From contig NZ_FOEO01000020.1 of the NCBI RefSeq assembly GCF_900110765.1, positions 1 to 64,000 on the forward strand: DNA of 64,000 nucleotides, read 5' to 3'. The stretch is from Pseudomonas sp. NFACC02 (GTDB lineage Bacteria; Pseudomonadota; Gammaproteobacteria; Pseudomonadales; Pseudomonadaceae). This document shows positions 44,377 through 52,713 of the stretch, piece by piece (positions within the stretch are counted from its first letter, which is position 1; every line of letters begins with the position of its first letter). The notes below the pieces were generated by a model. That model worked only from the letters and a program-made list of their open reading frames with translations. It was not told the DNA's origin and made no database searches. Both the position numbers and the translations under genes were made by a program.

Positions 44377-44574
44377 ATGGCAATCGTATCGATCGATGCG
44401 GATATCAAGGCTAAATGGACGCAAGGACATTGCGCCCATAGCCCGGGAAGCGCGGAGGAACTGGCCATTATCGCGGTCGACCTGCTGGTCAAGGAACTGG
44501 GCACCTCGGGCGCCCAGAACTTCATGAATCAGGTATTTCTGCGCTATGCCACCGAGGTTCTGGACAACGCTTGA
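44377..44574 (+). CDS. Small protein of unknown function
   Basis: 65 residues, MAIVSIDADIKAKWTQGHCA at the start and a helical C-terminus LGTSGAQNFMNQVFLRYATEVL. ATG at 44377 follows GGGAGG; the frame is open back to 44275 but without a start signal. Soluble. Not recognised. Divergent from the preceding gene. Confidence 0.6.
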   Translation: MAIVSIDADIKAKWTQGHCAHSPGSAEELAIIAVDLLVKELGTSGAQNFMNQVFLRYATEVLDNA

Positions 44575-44580
44575 TAGCCG

Positions 44581-45609
44581 TTACTTCAAACGTGCAAGGC
44601 GCTGAGTGAGCAGATCGAAGAAACCTTGGGCATCGCCATTTTCGACCCAAAACACGTTTTTAGTCTGCCCCAGCGTGTCATACCAGTCGGCGATCGTCTG
44701 ACCAAAGCCGGGCCCCTCACGACTGTCGATCACCAGATTGACCTGCCTGCCGCTGAACAGCTCCGGCTTCAGCAGCCATGCAATCACGCTGGCGTCATGC
44801 ACCGGACCACCCGGCAGCCCGTAATGCACCATGTCCGCCTTGACGTATTCATTGAGAATGCCACCGACCAGCTTGCCTGCCTGATTATTCAAGGCCTCGA
44901 TCTGTTTGAGACGTTGATCGCTGGTGAGGATCTTGTGTGTCACATCCAGCGGCACATAGGTGAGTTTGACGCCGCTGGCGAGGACCACCTTGGCGGCATC
45001 CGGGTCGGCATAGAGGTTGAATTCCGCCACTGGCGTAATGTTGCCGCCATTGAAATGGGCGCCTCCCATGACCACCACTTCTTTGATGCCCTGGGTGATG
45101 TCAGGTGCCTGAACCAACGCGAGCGCAAGGTTGGTCTGCGGCCCCAGCATAGCGATGGTGATGCTGTGAGGCGGAGCTTTGCGCAGCGTTTCCACCAGGT
45201 ACTGGACCGCATTCCCCTCAGCCAGACCTTTTTTCGGTTCGTGCACCTCGACACCCGGCAAGCCTTCCTTGCCGTGAATGTTCTCGGCATAGATCGGCGT
45301 GCGCACTAACGGTCGGCCCGCGCCAGCGTACACCGGAACCTCCTCGCGCCCTGCCCACTCTCGGGCCAGGCGTGCGTTGCGCGACGTCTTGTCAATGCGC
45401 ACGTTGCCAGCGACGGTCGTGATCGCCATGACGTTCAGCTCTTCGGGAGAAGCCAACGCCAGCAGCAGGGCAACGACGTCGTCAGCCCCTGGATCAGTGT
45501 CGATGATCAGGTCGCGTTTTTCGGCAGCGTGACTCGCCGTGGCGGAAAAGATGGCCAACAGAGCAACACTCCTGATCAGTTGAAGGAGAAAGTGACGACA
45601 TGTGTGCAT
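44581..45609 (-). CDS. Periplasmic nucleoside hydrolase
   Basis: 342 residues with a signal peptide (hydrophobic core LLQLIRSVALLAIFSATASHA, residues 8-28). The catalytic calcium site DTDPGADDVVALL is near 36-48 and the family blocks HGKEGLPG and VVMGGAHFNGGNIT are present. It would release ribose from nucleosides in the periplasm. Placed directly downstream of the rbs operon, it makes sense as the supplier of ribose for RbsBAC. ATG at 45609 starts the signal peptide; an upstream in-frame start is rejected. Confidence 0.9.
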   Translation of the reverse strand: MHTCRHFLLQLIRSVALLAIFSATASHAAEKRDLIIDTDPGADDVVALLLALASPEELNVMAITTVAGNVRIDKTSRNARLAREWAGREEVPVYAGAGRPLVRTPIYAENIHGKEGLPGVEVHEPKKGLAEGNAVQYLVETLRKAPPHSITIAMLGPQTNLALALVQAPDITQGIKEVVVMGGAHFNGGNITPVAEFNLYADPDAAKVVLASGVKLTYVPLDVTHKILTSDQRLKQIEALNNQAGKLVGGILNEYVKADMVHYGLPGGPVHDASVIAWLLKPELFSGRQVNLVIDSREGPGFGQTIADWYDTLGQTKNVFWVENGDAQGFFDLLTQRLARLK

Positions 45610-45653
45610 GGGAAACTCCCTGTTTCTTGAGGATGGCACGAACAGCGACGGTG

Positions 45654-46058
45654 TCAGAAGACGACGCCGGACACCAGTGCAATGTTCGTGTATGGCTGGC
45701 ATTCACCCGTGCGAACGATGGCACGAGCGCTGCGGCTCAACTGTTTCAAGGCTTCATGACTGACCAGACGTTGCTCGCCCAGATGACCTGCCGCGTTCAG
45801 CGTGTCGAGGACGGCCAGCGCTGGCGGCTGCCTTTCACGCATTTCGTCGGCGAGCACGTGGCTTTCCACCTGCATTTCGGCGAGCACGGTGTTCAACACA
45901 CTGACAAAGTCAGGCACCCCCTGGGTAACGGCCAGATCAATGAGTTCGACACCCGCAGGCACCGGCATTCCGGCGTCGACGATCATCAGGATATCGCCAT
46001 GCCCCAGCGACGCGACCACCCGTGACAGCGCGATATTGAGCAGTGGTGTTTTTTTCAT
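45654..46058 (-). CDS. rbsD: D-ribose pyranase
   Basis: 134 residues: MKKTPLLNIALSRVVASLGH, GDILMIVDAGMPVP and the C-terminal ARAIVRTGECQPYTNIALVSG are the RbsD/FucU signature. It converts the pyranose to the furanose form of ribose so that RbsK can use it. Its start overlaps the rbsK stop (ATGA at 46055-46058). Confidence 0.97.
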   Translation of the reverse strand: MKKTPLLNIALSRVVASLGHGDILMIVDAGMPVPAGVELIDLAVTQGVPDFVSVLNTVLAEMQVESHVLADEMRERQPPALAVLDTLNAAGHLGEQRLVSHEALKQLSRSARAIVRTGECQPYTNIALVSGVVF

Positions 46059-46972
46059 GGCTGATAACCCTGGACTTCGGTGAAGGTGGGAATGGAAGGC
46101 TGAGCGCCGGAACGGGTGACGGACAGCGCCGCAGCGATCTGTCCGAAACGGATCGCGTCCGGCTCGGATTTGCCGTCAGCCAGCGCCGCCGCGAATCCGC
46201 CGACGAACGTGTCACCTGCCGCAGTGGTATCCACCGGTTTGACCTTCGGCGCCGGGAAATGCGAAGAACCAGCCTGACTGGCGAATAACGCCCCCTGCTC
46301 ACCCAGGGTAACGATGACCTTGCCCACGCCGGATGCGAGCAAGGCAGTGGCGGCGGCATCCGCCGTCGCCACGCTGTCGACGGACAGGCCCGTCAACGCT
46401 GCGGCCTCGCTTTCGTTCGGGATCAGATAATCGATCCAGGCGTACCACTCAGCGGGCAATGGACCGCTGGCGGGAGCCGGATTGAGGATGACCGTCTTGC
46501 CCAGCTCGCGCCCACGCCTGAGGACATGCCCTACAGTGACCATCGGCACCTCCAGTTGGCAGATGATCACCTCGGCCTGGCTCAGCAATGCGTCGAAACG
46601 GTCGACGACGCTGGTACTGACGTGCCCATTGCCACCGGCCACAATGACGATCGCGTTCTGGCTGCTGTCATCCACCACAATCAGCGCAACCCCGGTCGAC
46701 TCATTGGCAATGGCGGTCACGGCTTGGCAATCAATGCCCTCAGCCCGCAACGCGGCGCGCAATTGCTCACCGTAGGCGTCATCCCCGACACAGCCGATCA
46801 TGGCCACACGGGCGCCGAGACGCGCCGCCGCCGCCGCCTGGTTTGCGCCCTTCCCGCCCGGCACCGTGACGAACGACTGTCCGGCGAGGGTTTCACCGGC
46901 GCGCGGCAAACGCGGCGCACGTGTCACCAGGTCCATGTTGAGGCTGCCCACTATCACTACTTTTGCTTGCAT
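46055..46972 (-). CDS. rbsK: Ribokinase
   Basis: 305 residues, PfkB family. N-terminal VVIVGSLNMDLV, sugar site PGGKGANQAAAAARLG, and the C-terminal anion-hole/base block VDTTAAGDTFVGGFAAAL with catalytic Asp. It phosphorylates ribose to ribose-5-phosphate. Start at 46972 (MQAKVVIVGS); the longer frame is rejected. Located between rbsR and rbsD. Confidence 0.97.
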   Translation of the reverse strand: MQAKVVIVGSLNMDLVTRAPRLPRAGETLAGQSFVTVPGGKGANQAAAAARLGARVAMIGCVGDDAYGEQLRAALRAEGIDCQAVTAIANESTGVALIVVDDSSQNAIVIVAGGNGHVSTSVVDRFDALLSQAEVIICQLEVPMVTVGHVLRRGRELGKTVILNPAPASGPLPAEWYAWIDYLIPNESEAAALTGLSVDSVATADAAATALLASGVGKVIVTLGEQGALFASQAGSSHFPAPKVKPVDTTAAGDTFVGGFAAALADGKSEPDAIRFGQIAAALSVTRSGAQPSIPTFTEVQGYQP

Positions 46973-47009
46973 GACGTCTTTACTCTTCCATCCGGACACG
47001 GTGCCCGGC

Positions 47010-48032
47010 TCAGCGAAACTCGTTAAATGCATTGGTTGGCGGCGCAGTGGATTCACGCAGCACAATGCTTGGTGCAACAATCAGTTGCTGCACTGCGCTG
47101 TCGCCACGGGTGGAAATCCGCTTGAGCAACACCTCGGCGGCGCGCTCGCCCAGTTGCAGTATTGACTGGCCCACAGTCGTCAGCGCCGGATAAACGTACT
47201 GACTCATCTGGATGTCGTCGAAGCCGATGACCGAGAGATCGGCGGGCACACGGACATTGCGTTCCGCCGCTGCACGCAGGACTCCGATCCCCACCATATC
47301 GTTGGCGGCAAAGATTGCCGTCGGCCGATCATTCTCCAGCAACAGACCTGCCGCTCTGTAGCCGCTGGGCCCTGTGAAATCGCTCTCCACAACCCAACTG
47401 TCCGGTACCTCGATGCCGGCTTCCTGCATCGCCCGGTGATACCCGGCCAGACGCATGCGCGCAACGCTGGTTTCAGCCGGTCCGCTGATACAAGCGATGT
47501 GGCGATGCCCCAGCCCCAGCAAATGCGAGGTGGCCAGGTAGGCGCCCAGCTCATGGTCGATACGGACACGATCGGCAGTGATGTTTTCCAGGTCGCGGTC
47601 GACGATCACCATCGGCGTCCTGACGGAGGACAGGCTGTCGACCAGACTATCGCCGCCGCCCACCGACGACACGATCAAACCGTCCACCCGTTTCTCCAGC
47701 AACACGCGCAAATAGTTGCGCTGTTTGTCCAGATTGTCGTCGGAGTTGCAGAGGATCACGCAGAACCCGTTACGCTCGCAGTAATCTTCGATGCCTCGAG
47801 CGAGCTCGGCAAAGTAAGGGTTAATGCCGTTGGGAATCAGCAACCCGATCGTCGCGGTGGATTTGGCTTTCAGGGAGCGCGCCACGGCACTGGGCACGTA
47901 ATCCAGTTGCGCGATGGCGGCTTCCACTTTCTTACGCACTTCGTCGCTCACCGGCCGTGTTCTGTTCAGAACGTGCGACACCGTGGTGTACGAAATGCCA
48001 GCAATGGCCGCCACATCTTTGATGGTGGCCAT
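47010..48032 (-). CDS. rbsR: LacI-family ribose operon repressor
   Basis: 340 residues. LacI helix-turn-helix at 1-50 (MATIKDVAAIAGISYTTVSHVL) with hinge, then a ribose-binding-protein-like core. RbsR represses rbs genes until ribose binds. It is inside the operon, one base after the rbsC stop. The perfect palindrome at 51676 is the likely operator. Confidence 0.95.
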   Translation of the reverse strand: MATIKDVAAIAGISYTTVSHVLNRTRPVSDEVRKKVEAAIAQLDYVPSAVARSLKAKSTATIGLLIPNGINPYFAELARGIEDYCERNGFCVILCNSDDNLDKQRNYLRVLLEKRVDGLIVSSVGGGDSLVDSLSSVRTPMVIVDRDLENITADRVRIDHELGAYLATSHLLGLGHRHIACISGPAETSVARMRLAGYHRAMQEAGIEVPDSWVVESDFTGPSGYRAAGLLLENDRPTAIFAANDMVGIGVLRAAAERNVRVPADLSVIGFDDIQMSQYVYPALTTVGQSILQLGERAAEVLLKRISTRGDSAVQQLIVAPSIVLRESTAPPTNAFNEFR

Positions 48033-48033
48033 A

Positions 48034-49029
48034 TCAGCCGCGCCGCCGTGCGCGATGGCTGCGATAGGTGTCGAGAATGACCGCGATCACAATCACCGCT
48101 CCGGTGATGATCCGTTTGGTCGGCTCCGTTGCGCCGATCTGCGCAAGGCCTGCTGCGAGCACCGAGATGATCAGCACCCCGAAGAACGTGCTGATGACCG
48201 ATCCACGTCCGCCCATCAGGCTGGTACCGCCGATGACCACAGCAGCGATGACTTGCAGTTCCAGCCCGGACCCCGCATTCGGGTCGGCTGCTTCCAGCCT
48301 TGATATCTGGAACAGTGCGGCAACACCTGCCAGCAGTCCCATAAGGGAAAACACCAGAATCTTGTAGGGTTTTGGATTGATCCCGGCCAGACGCACCGCT
48401 TCTTCATTGGTGCCGATGCCGATCAGGTAGCGACCGAATACCGTACGTGTGAGCACCGCCTGAGCGGCGAAGATCACCAGCAGCGCGATGATGAACGATG
48501 GCGAGATGCCGAAGGCAAACGGATTGGACAGCCAGGCAAATGAATCACCGATGTAGGCCGTGCGGGAATCGGTCAGCTGATACGCCACACCACGGGCCAT
48601 CTCCAGCACGCCCAGCGAGACGATGAACGACGGTATACGCCACGCTACCGTGATCGAGCCGGTCAACGTACCCGCCGCCGTCGCGCAGACCATGCCCAGC
48701 AGCGCCGACGGGAACACGCCCCAGCCCCAACCGAGCATTGCCACGCTAACGGCGGACGCCGCCAGGGCCAGCACCGACCCCACCGACAGGTCAATCCCGC
48801 CGATGATCAGGATGAACGTCATACCGACCGCCAGTACCATGAGATCAGGGATCTGGTTGGCCAGCGTGCTGAAGGTTTCATACGACAGGAAGTGATCGCT
48901 GAGCAGCGAGAACAGCACGATCATGGCGAGCAACGCGCCCGCCAGCCCCAGGTAGGTGCCGAGGCCGAAATAGTTACCGCTGCGCTTGCCGGGAGAAGGC
49001 AGCGCGGCCGAAGGAGTCGAGGTTTTCAT
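48034..49029 (-). CDS. rbsC: Ribose ABC transporter permease
   Basis: 331 residues, about eight to ten hydrophobic helices, with the family EAA-like loop GTNEEAVRLAGINPKPYK and GGIDLSVGSVLALAA. Forms the membrane pore of the ribose importer. ATG overlaps the rbsA stop (ATGA at 49026-49029). Confidence 0.97.
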   Translation of the reverse strand: MKTSTPSAALPSPGKRSGNYFGLGTYLGLAGALLAMIVLFSLLSDHFLSYETFSTLANQIPDLMVLAVGMTFILIIGGIDLSVGSVLALAASAVSVAMLGWGWGVFPSALLGMVCATAAGTLTGSITVAWRIPSFIVSLGVLEMARGVAYQLTDSRTAYIGDSFAWLSNPFAFGISPSFIIALLVIFAAQAVLTRTVFGRYLIGIGTNEEAVRLAGINPKPYKILVFSLMGLLAGVAALFQISRLEAADPNAGSGLELQVIAAVVIGGTSLMGGRGSVISTFFGVLIISVLAAGLAQIGATEPTKRIITGAVIVIAVILDTYRSHRARRRG

Positions 49030-50579
49030 CAGTCGTTCCTGGGCGCTGCTTCAGACAGCAGCGCGTCACGTTTTTGGTAGCCGGCGAAGGCGGCAGCGAG
49101 CAGTTCGTCCTGTGTCCAGGTATCGCGCTCGAAGGTGTCGATCAGGCGACCGGCAGACAACACACCGATGCGGTCGCAGATCAGCATCAATTCGCGCAGA
49201 TCACTGGAAACCACCACCAGCGCCCTGCCCTGACGGGTCAGTTCGCCCAGCAGCGCGTAGATATCGAATTTGGCCCCGACATCGATGCCGCGCGTCGGCT
49301 CGTCGAACAGCATCACCTGACAATCGCGCTCCAGCCATCGGCCAATCACGACCTTCTGCTGGTTGCCGCCGGACAGCTCCGACACCCGTTGTGTCGGGCT
49401 TGAACTGCGAATCCGCATGGCGTCAACCTGACGTCGGGCCAAGGACATTTCGGCGGTGCCGTTGACGACGCCGGCATTGGAGATCGCGTCCATGTTACCC
49501 AGCGCGATGTTGGCGCTGATGGACTGCGACAAGAGCAGCCCCTCACCCTTGCGATCCTCGGTAATCAGGGCAATACCGTGGCTGACGGCATCGACAGGCG
49601 AGTTCACACGCACTCGTTTCAACGGGCTGCCGACCTCAATGGAGCCGGTGTCTGCCGCATCCGCGCCGTAGATAAGGCGCAGGAGCTCGGTACGGCCCGC
49701 ACCGATCAATCCCGAAATACCGAAGATCTCGCCTGCGCGGACATCAAAAGACACATCGCGCACCTTATCGGCACGGCTCAAGCCTTTGACCGACAACGCC
49801 ACGTTACCGATCTGGCGCGGCCCCAGGTCGATCTGCTCGCCCAGTTCGCGGCCGACCATCAGGGTCACCAACTGCTCGCTGTCGTAGTTGGCCATGGCGT
49901 CCACACACACCAGCTTGCCGTCCCGCAGCACGGCGATGCGTTGGGCGACGCGGGCCAGTTCCTCCAGGCGATGGGAGATGTAAACGATGGAGACGCCGCG
50001 GTCCTGCAGGCGAGTGATCTGCTCGAACAACATTTCCACTTCACGGGCCGTCAACATCGCGGTCGGCTCGTCGAGAATCAGAACGTGGCAATCGCCGATC
50101 AGGTTGCGAGCGATCTCGACCATCTGTTGATGACCAATGCCTAACTCACCGACCAATGTGTCCGGGTCGATGGCCTCAAGTCCGACCTGAGCCATGGCCT
50201 TGACGGCGTCGTCGCGCAATTTTTTACGATTGATGAAACCAGCGCGGCTGGGCAGGTTGTCGAGAAACAGGTTCTCCGCCACCGACAACGTCGGCAGCAG
50301 GTTCAACTCCTGCATGACCATCCGCACGCCCAGCTTTTCAGCCTGGGTGCGACTCGTCGGTTGATAGGCCTGCCCCTGAAACTGCATCTGGCCGGTGGTG
50401 GGTGTCACCAATCCGCCGATGATTTTGGACAAGGTGCTTTTTCCCGCACCGTTCTCCCCGGTCAGCGCCAACACTTCGCCACGCATCAGCGTCAGGTCGA
50501 TGTCTGCGAGAACAGGTTGGGCGTAGGTTTTGCCGATGCCACTGACAGATAGAACAGCGGCCTGAGCAGACGCTGACAT
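49029..50579 (-). CDS. rbsA: Ribose ABC transporter ATP-binding protein
   Basis: 516 residues with two fused ATPase domains. First: Walker A GENGAGKST, signature region and Walker B LILDEPTAML. Second: GLIGAGRTELLRL (the degenerate Walker A usual for sugar importers) with LSGGNQQKVVIGRWL and VMLFDEPTRGIDV. Start at 50579 (MSASAQAAVL). Confidence 0.97.
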   Translation of the reverse strand: MSASAQAAVLSVSGIGKTYAQPVLADIDLTLMRGEVLALTGENGAGKSTLSKIIGGLVTPTTGQMQFQGQAYQPTSRTQAEKLGVRMVMQELNLLPTLSVAENLFLDNLPSRAGFINRKKLRDDAVKAMAQVGLEAIDPDTLVGELGIGHQQMVEIARNLIGDCHVLILDEPTAMLTAREVEMLFEQITRLQDRGVSIVYISHRLEELARVAQRIAVLRDGKLVCVDAMANYDSEQLVTLMVGRELGEQIDLGPRQIGNVALSVKGLSRADKVRDVSFDVRAGEIFGISGLIGAGRTELLRLIYGADAADTGSIEVGSPLKRVRVNSPVDAVSHGIALITEDRKGEGLLLSQSISANIALGNMDAISNAGVVNGTAEMSLARRQVDAMRIRSSSPTQRVSELSGGNQQKVVIGRWLERDCQVMLFDEPTRGIDVGAKFDIYALLGELTRQGRALVVVSSDLRELMLICDRIGVLSAGRLIDTFERDTWTQDELLAAAFAGYQKRDALLSEAAPRND

Positions 50580-50643
50580 AACGCTCTCCACGCGCCTGCC
50601 CTTGCGGGCAGGCGGTCTATACGGTTTTTGTAGCCAAAGGGAC

Positions 50644-51603
50644 TTATTGCGGCTTGGTGACCAGCTCGACCGGGGTCTCGATCACACCGTCCTTGATGTC
50701 GAGCTTCTCGCCCTTGACCATTTTCAGAGCGGTATCGATACCGAACACAGCCTGCCGAGCGGCAAACTGGTCAGCGGTCGCGAGGATTCGACCGTCCTTG
50801 AGCATGGGCTTGATCGCGTTGATGTTGTCGTAACCGACGATTTGCACCTTGCCAGTCTTGCCCGCTGCACGGACAGCCGACACAGCCCCCAGCGCCATGC
50901 TGTCGTTACCGGCCAGCAAGGCTTTCAGGTTCGGGTATTCGTTGAGCATGGCCGACGCAACGGCGTTGCCCTTGTCGATTTCCCAGTTACCCGACTGCGT
51001 GGAGACGATCTTCATCTGCGCAGCATCCATCGCGTCTTTGAAACCCGCGGTACGCTGCTGAGCGTTTGTCGTGGTCGGCACGCCTTCGATGATCCCGACC
51101 TGATCGCCCGCAGTCAGTTGCTTGGCCAGGTAGTCGCCCACCAGCTTGGCGCCCTTACGGTTGTTCGGGCCTACGAAAGGCACTTCCATGCCCTTGCTTT
51201 TCAAGACGTCGGCGTCGAGCTGGTTGTCGATGTTGACGACTTTGATTCCCGCGTCCTGCGCCTTCTTGAGCACGGAGGCCAACGCTTTGGAGTCTGCAGG
51301 TGCAATCACCAACGCGTCGACTTTCTTGACGATCATCTGGTTGACGATATCAATTTGCGCGGCGGTGTCCGATTCATTCTTGATGCCGTTGGAGATCAGA
51401 TCAAAATCAGCAGCGTGGTCTTTTTGATAGGCCTTGGCGCCGTCTTCCATGGTCAGGAAAAATTCGTTGGCGAGGGACTTCATCACCAGCGCGACCGTAG
51501 GTTTCTTCGCGTCGTCGGCGTAAGCAGAAGAGAGAGGGAGGGTTACAGCACTTGCGGTGAGCATGGCAACAGCAAGAAGACGTGCAGCGAATGGCAGCTT
51601 CAT
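50644..51603 (-). CDS. rbsB: Ribose-binding periplasmic protein
   Basis: 319 residues. Signal peptide (residues 1-29, ending SSAYA-DD), then the type I periplasmic binding fold with PTVALVMKSLANEFFLTMEDGA and APADSKALASVLKKAQDAGIKV. First gene of the rbs operon, so its promoter and the palindromic operator (51676-51689) control the whole unit. Confidence 0.96.
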   Translation of the reverse strand: MKLPFAARLLAVAMLTASAVTLPLSSAYADDAKKPTVALVMKSLANEFFLTMEDGAKAYQKDHAADFDLISNGIKNESDTAAQIDIVNQMIVKKVDALVIAPADSKALASVLKKAQDAGIKVVNIDNQLDADVLKSKGMEVPFVGPNNRKGAKLVGDYLAKQLTAGDQVGIIEGVPTTTNAQQRTAGFKDAMDAAQMKIVSTQSGNWEIDKGNAVASAMLNEYPNLKALLAGNDSMALGAVSAVRAAGKTGKVQIVGYDNINAIKPMLKDGRILATADQFAARQAVFGIDTALKMVKGEKLDIKDGVIETPVELVTKPQ

Positions 51604-51675
51604 GGAATCACTCCGACATTTATGATTATTTTATCGGCACCGGATGCGGGTCGAGCGGCACAGGCTTCGGCCAAT

Positions 51676-51689
51676 CGCAAACGTTTGCG
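51676..51689. promoter_or_regulatory. Likely RbsR operator
   Basis: A perfect 14-bp palindrome CGCAAACGTTTGCG, the form of LacI-family operators with a central CG. It lies 73 bases before the rbsB ATG and is the only such site near the operon. Confidence 0.85.
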
Positions 51690-51888
51690 TGGGTGAAACT
51701 ATGAGAATCGCCGCACCATTTGTCAACAACGTAATCGCTGCGCGTTGGCCCGTGCGAAATGGCTCGCTTTTATCTCGCAGCAAAGGGCAGGTTTTCGAGA
51801 AACGCAAAGACGTCTCAGCCATGACTGAGTGACAGTCGCGTTCATTAAAGGGGGTTCCGGGAGTACTGAAATCAACCCGGCGCGAGGA

Positions 51889-51921
51889 AGAGGAGCCTGA
51901 TCGATTCGATCAGGCTCCTCT
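51889..51921. terminator. Hairpin between rbsB promoter region and a lipoprotein gene
   Basis: AGAGGAGCCTGATCGA and TCGATCAGGCTCCTCT form an almost uninterrupted 15-16 bp stem. On the minus strand it follows the lipoprotein gene stop at 51928, so it probably ends that transcript. T runs on either side are short. Confidence 0.65.
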
Positions 51922-51927
51922 TTGATT

Positions 51928-52152
51928 TCAGTCTTCTTCTTTAACCGTTGCCACCTCGTCCGCACGCACCCTGATGGTCTTTCCAGAGATGTCCTCGAAC
52001 TCGTAAAACCCGTCCTTGCTTTTGGTCTTCGGCGCATCTTTGGTGACGTATTGAGTGCCGTTTTGCAGCGTCACCACCGTCGACGTCGAGCACCCGGCCA
52101 GCAGCGCGCAGCAGACCCATGCAACAGGTAATCCCAACGCTTTGATGTTCAT
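51928..52152 (-). CDS. YgdI/YgdR-type lipoprotein
   Basis: 74 residues. Lipobox LLAGC after a hydrophobic signal, so Cys21 is the anchor. The rest TVVTLQNGTQYVTKDAPKTK and EFEDISGKTIRVRADEVATV is the YgdI/YgdR (DUF903) beta-barrel-like fold, a family of small cell-envelope lipoproteins of unknown role. ATG follows CAGGAG. Confidence 0.9.
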   Translation of the reverse strand: MNIKALGLPVAWVCCALLAGCSTSTVVTLQNGTQYVTKDAPKTKSKDGFYEFEDISGKTIRVRADEVATVKEED

Positions 52153-52322
52153 AAAAACTCCTGGTTTCTTTGGCCATTGCGAACTGAATCGCTGACACAG
52201 GATCTGATCGACTCGATCGACTTTGGTTCGCGAATGAAATAGGCGTAGGAAGAATCAAGGAGGTTAGGTGCGAACGCCGATTACCCCTACTCCGATCTTG
52301 CGAAACGTCCCACAGTGAAATA

Positions 52323-52338
52323 CTGTATGCACATACAG
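52323..52338 (+). promoter_or_regulatory. LexA (SOS) box before the DUF1654 gene
   Basis: CTGTATGCACATACAG fits CTGT-N8-ACAG exactly and is symmetrical around its centre. It ends 22 bases before the GTG start at 52361, a position where LexA would block transcription. Confidence 0.85.
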
Positions 52339-52360
52339 CAAAAAACAAAGGATACCTTTC

Positions 52361-52612
52361 GTGTCTAAACATTCCGCTTCAGCCGCTGAATTGCCGGGCG
52401 CCTACGAACGCCTGGGCATTCGTATTCAAAAGATCATCAATTCGCCTACTGCGCAGAAGTCCCGCGCCGCGTTGATCTTTCGTCTGCCTGACGAGCAGGA
52501 GGATGACTGGAGTCAGTTGCTGGAAGAGATCGCCGAAAACGACAACGTCACCCTCGCCTACCGGGATGACGGCGGCGTACAGATCTTCTGGACCGTGCCC
52601 AAGGAGGACTGA
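52361..52612 (+). CDS. DUF1654 domain protein, likely SOS-regulated
   Basis: 83 residues matching DUF1654 from Pseudomonas: YERLGIRIQKIINSPTAQKS, then ALIFRLPDEQEDDWSQLLEE and VTLAYRDDGGVQIFWTVPKED. GTG start at 52361 follows AAAGGA. A LexA box lies just upstream. DUF1654 has no assigned function; it precedes a secreted nuclease (gap 101 bases) and may form a DNA-damage-induced pair with it. Confidence 0.88.
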   Translation: MSKHSASAAELPGAYERLGIRIQKIINSPTAQKSRAALIFRLPDEQEDDWSQLLEEIAENDNVTLAYRDDGGVQIFWTVPKED

Positions 52613-52713
52613 CCCACATCGCGTTTGAACCCGAATCGACACCCCGCAGCCCTTCCCGCGAGTCAAATGCGCCTGGCTCGCCACTGCTTCAATCAGCCCG
52701 TAGTTGGAAAACA

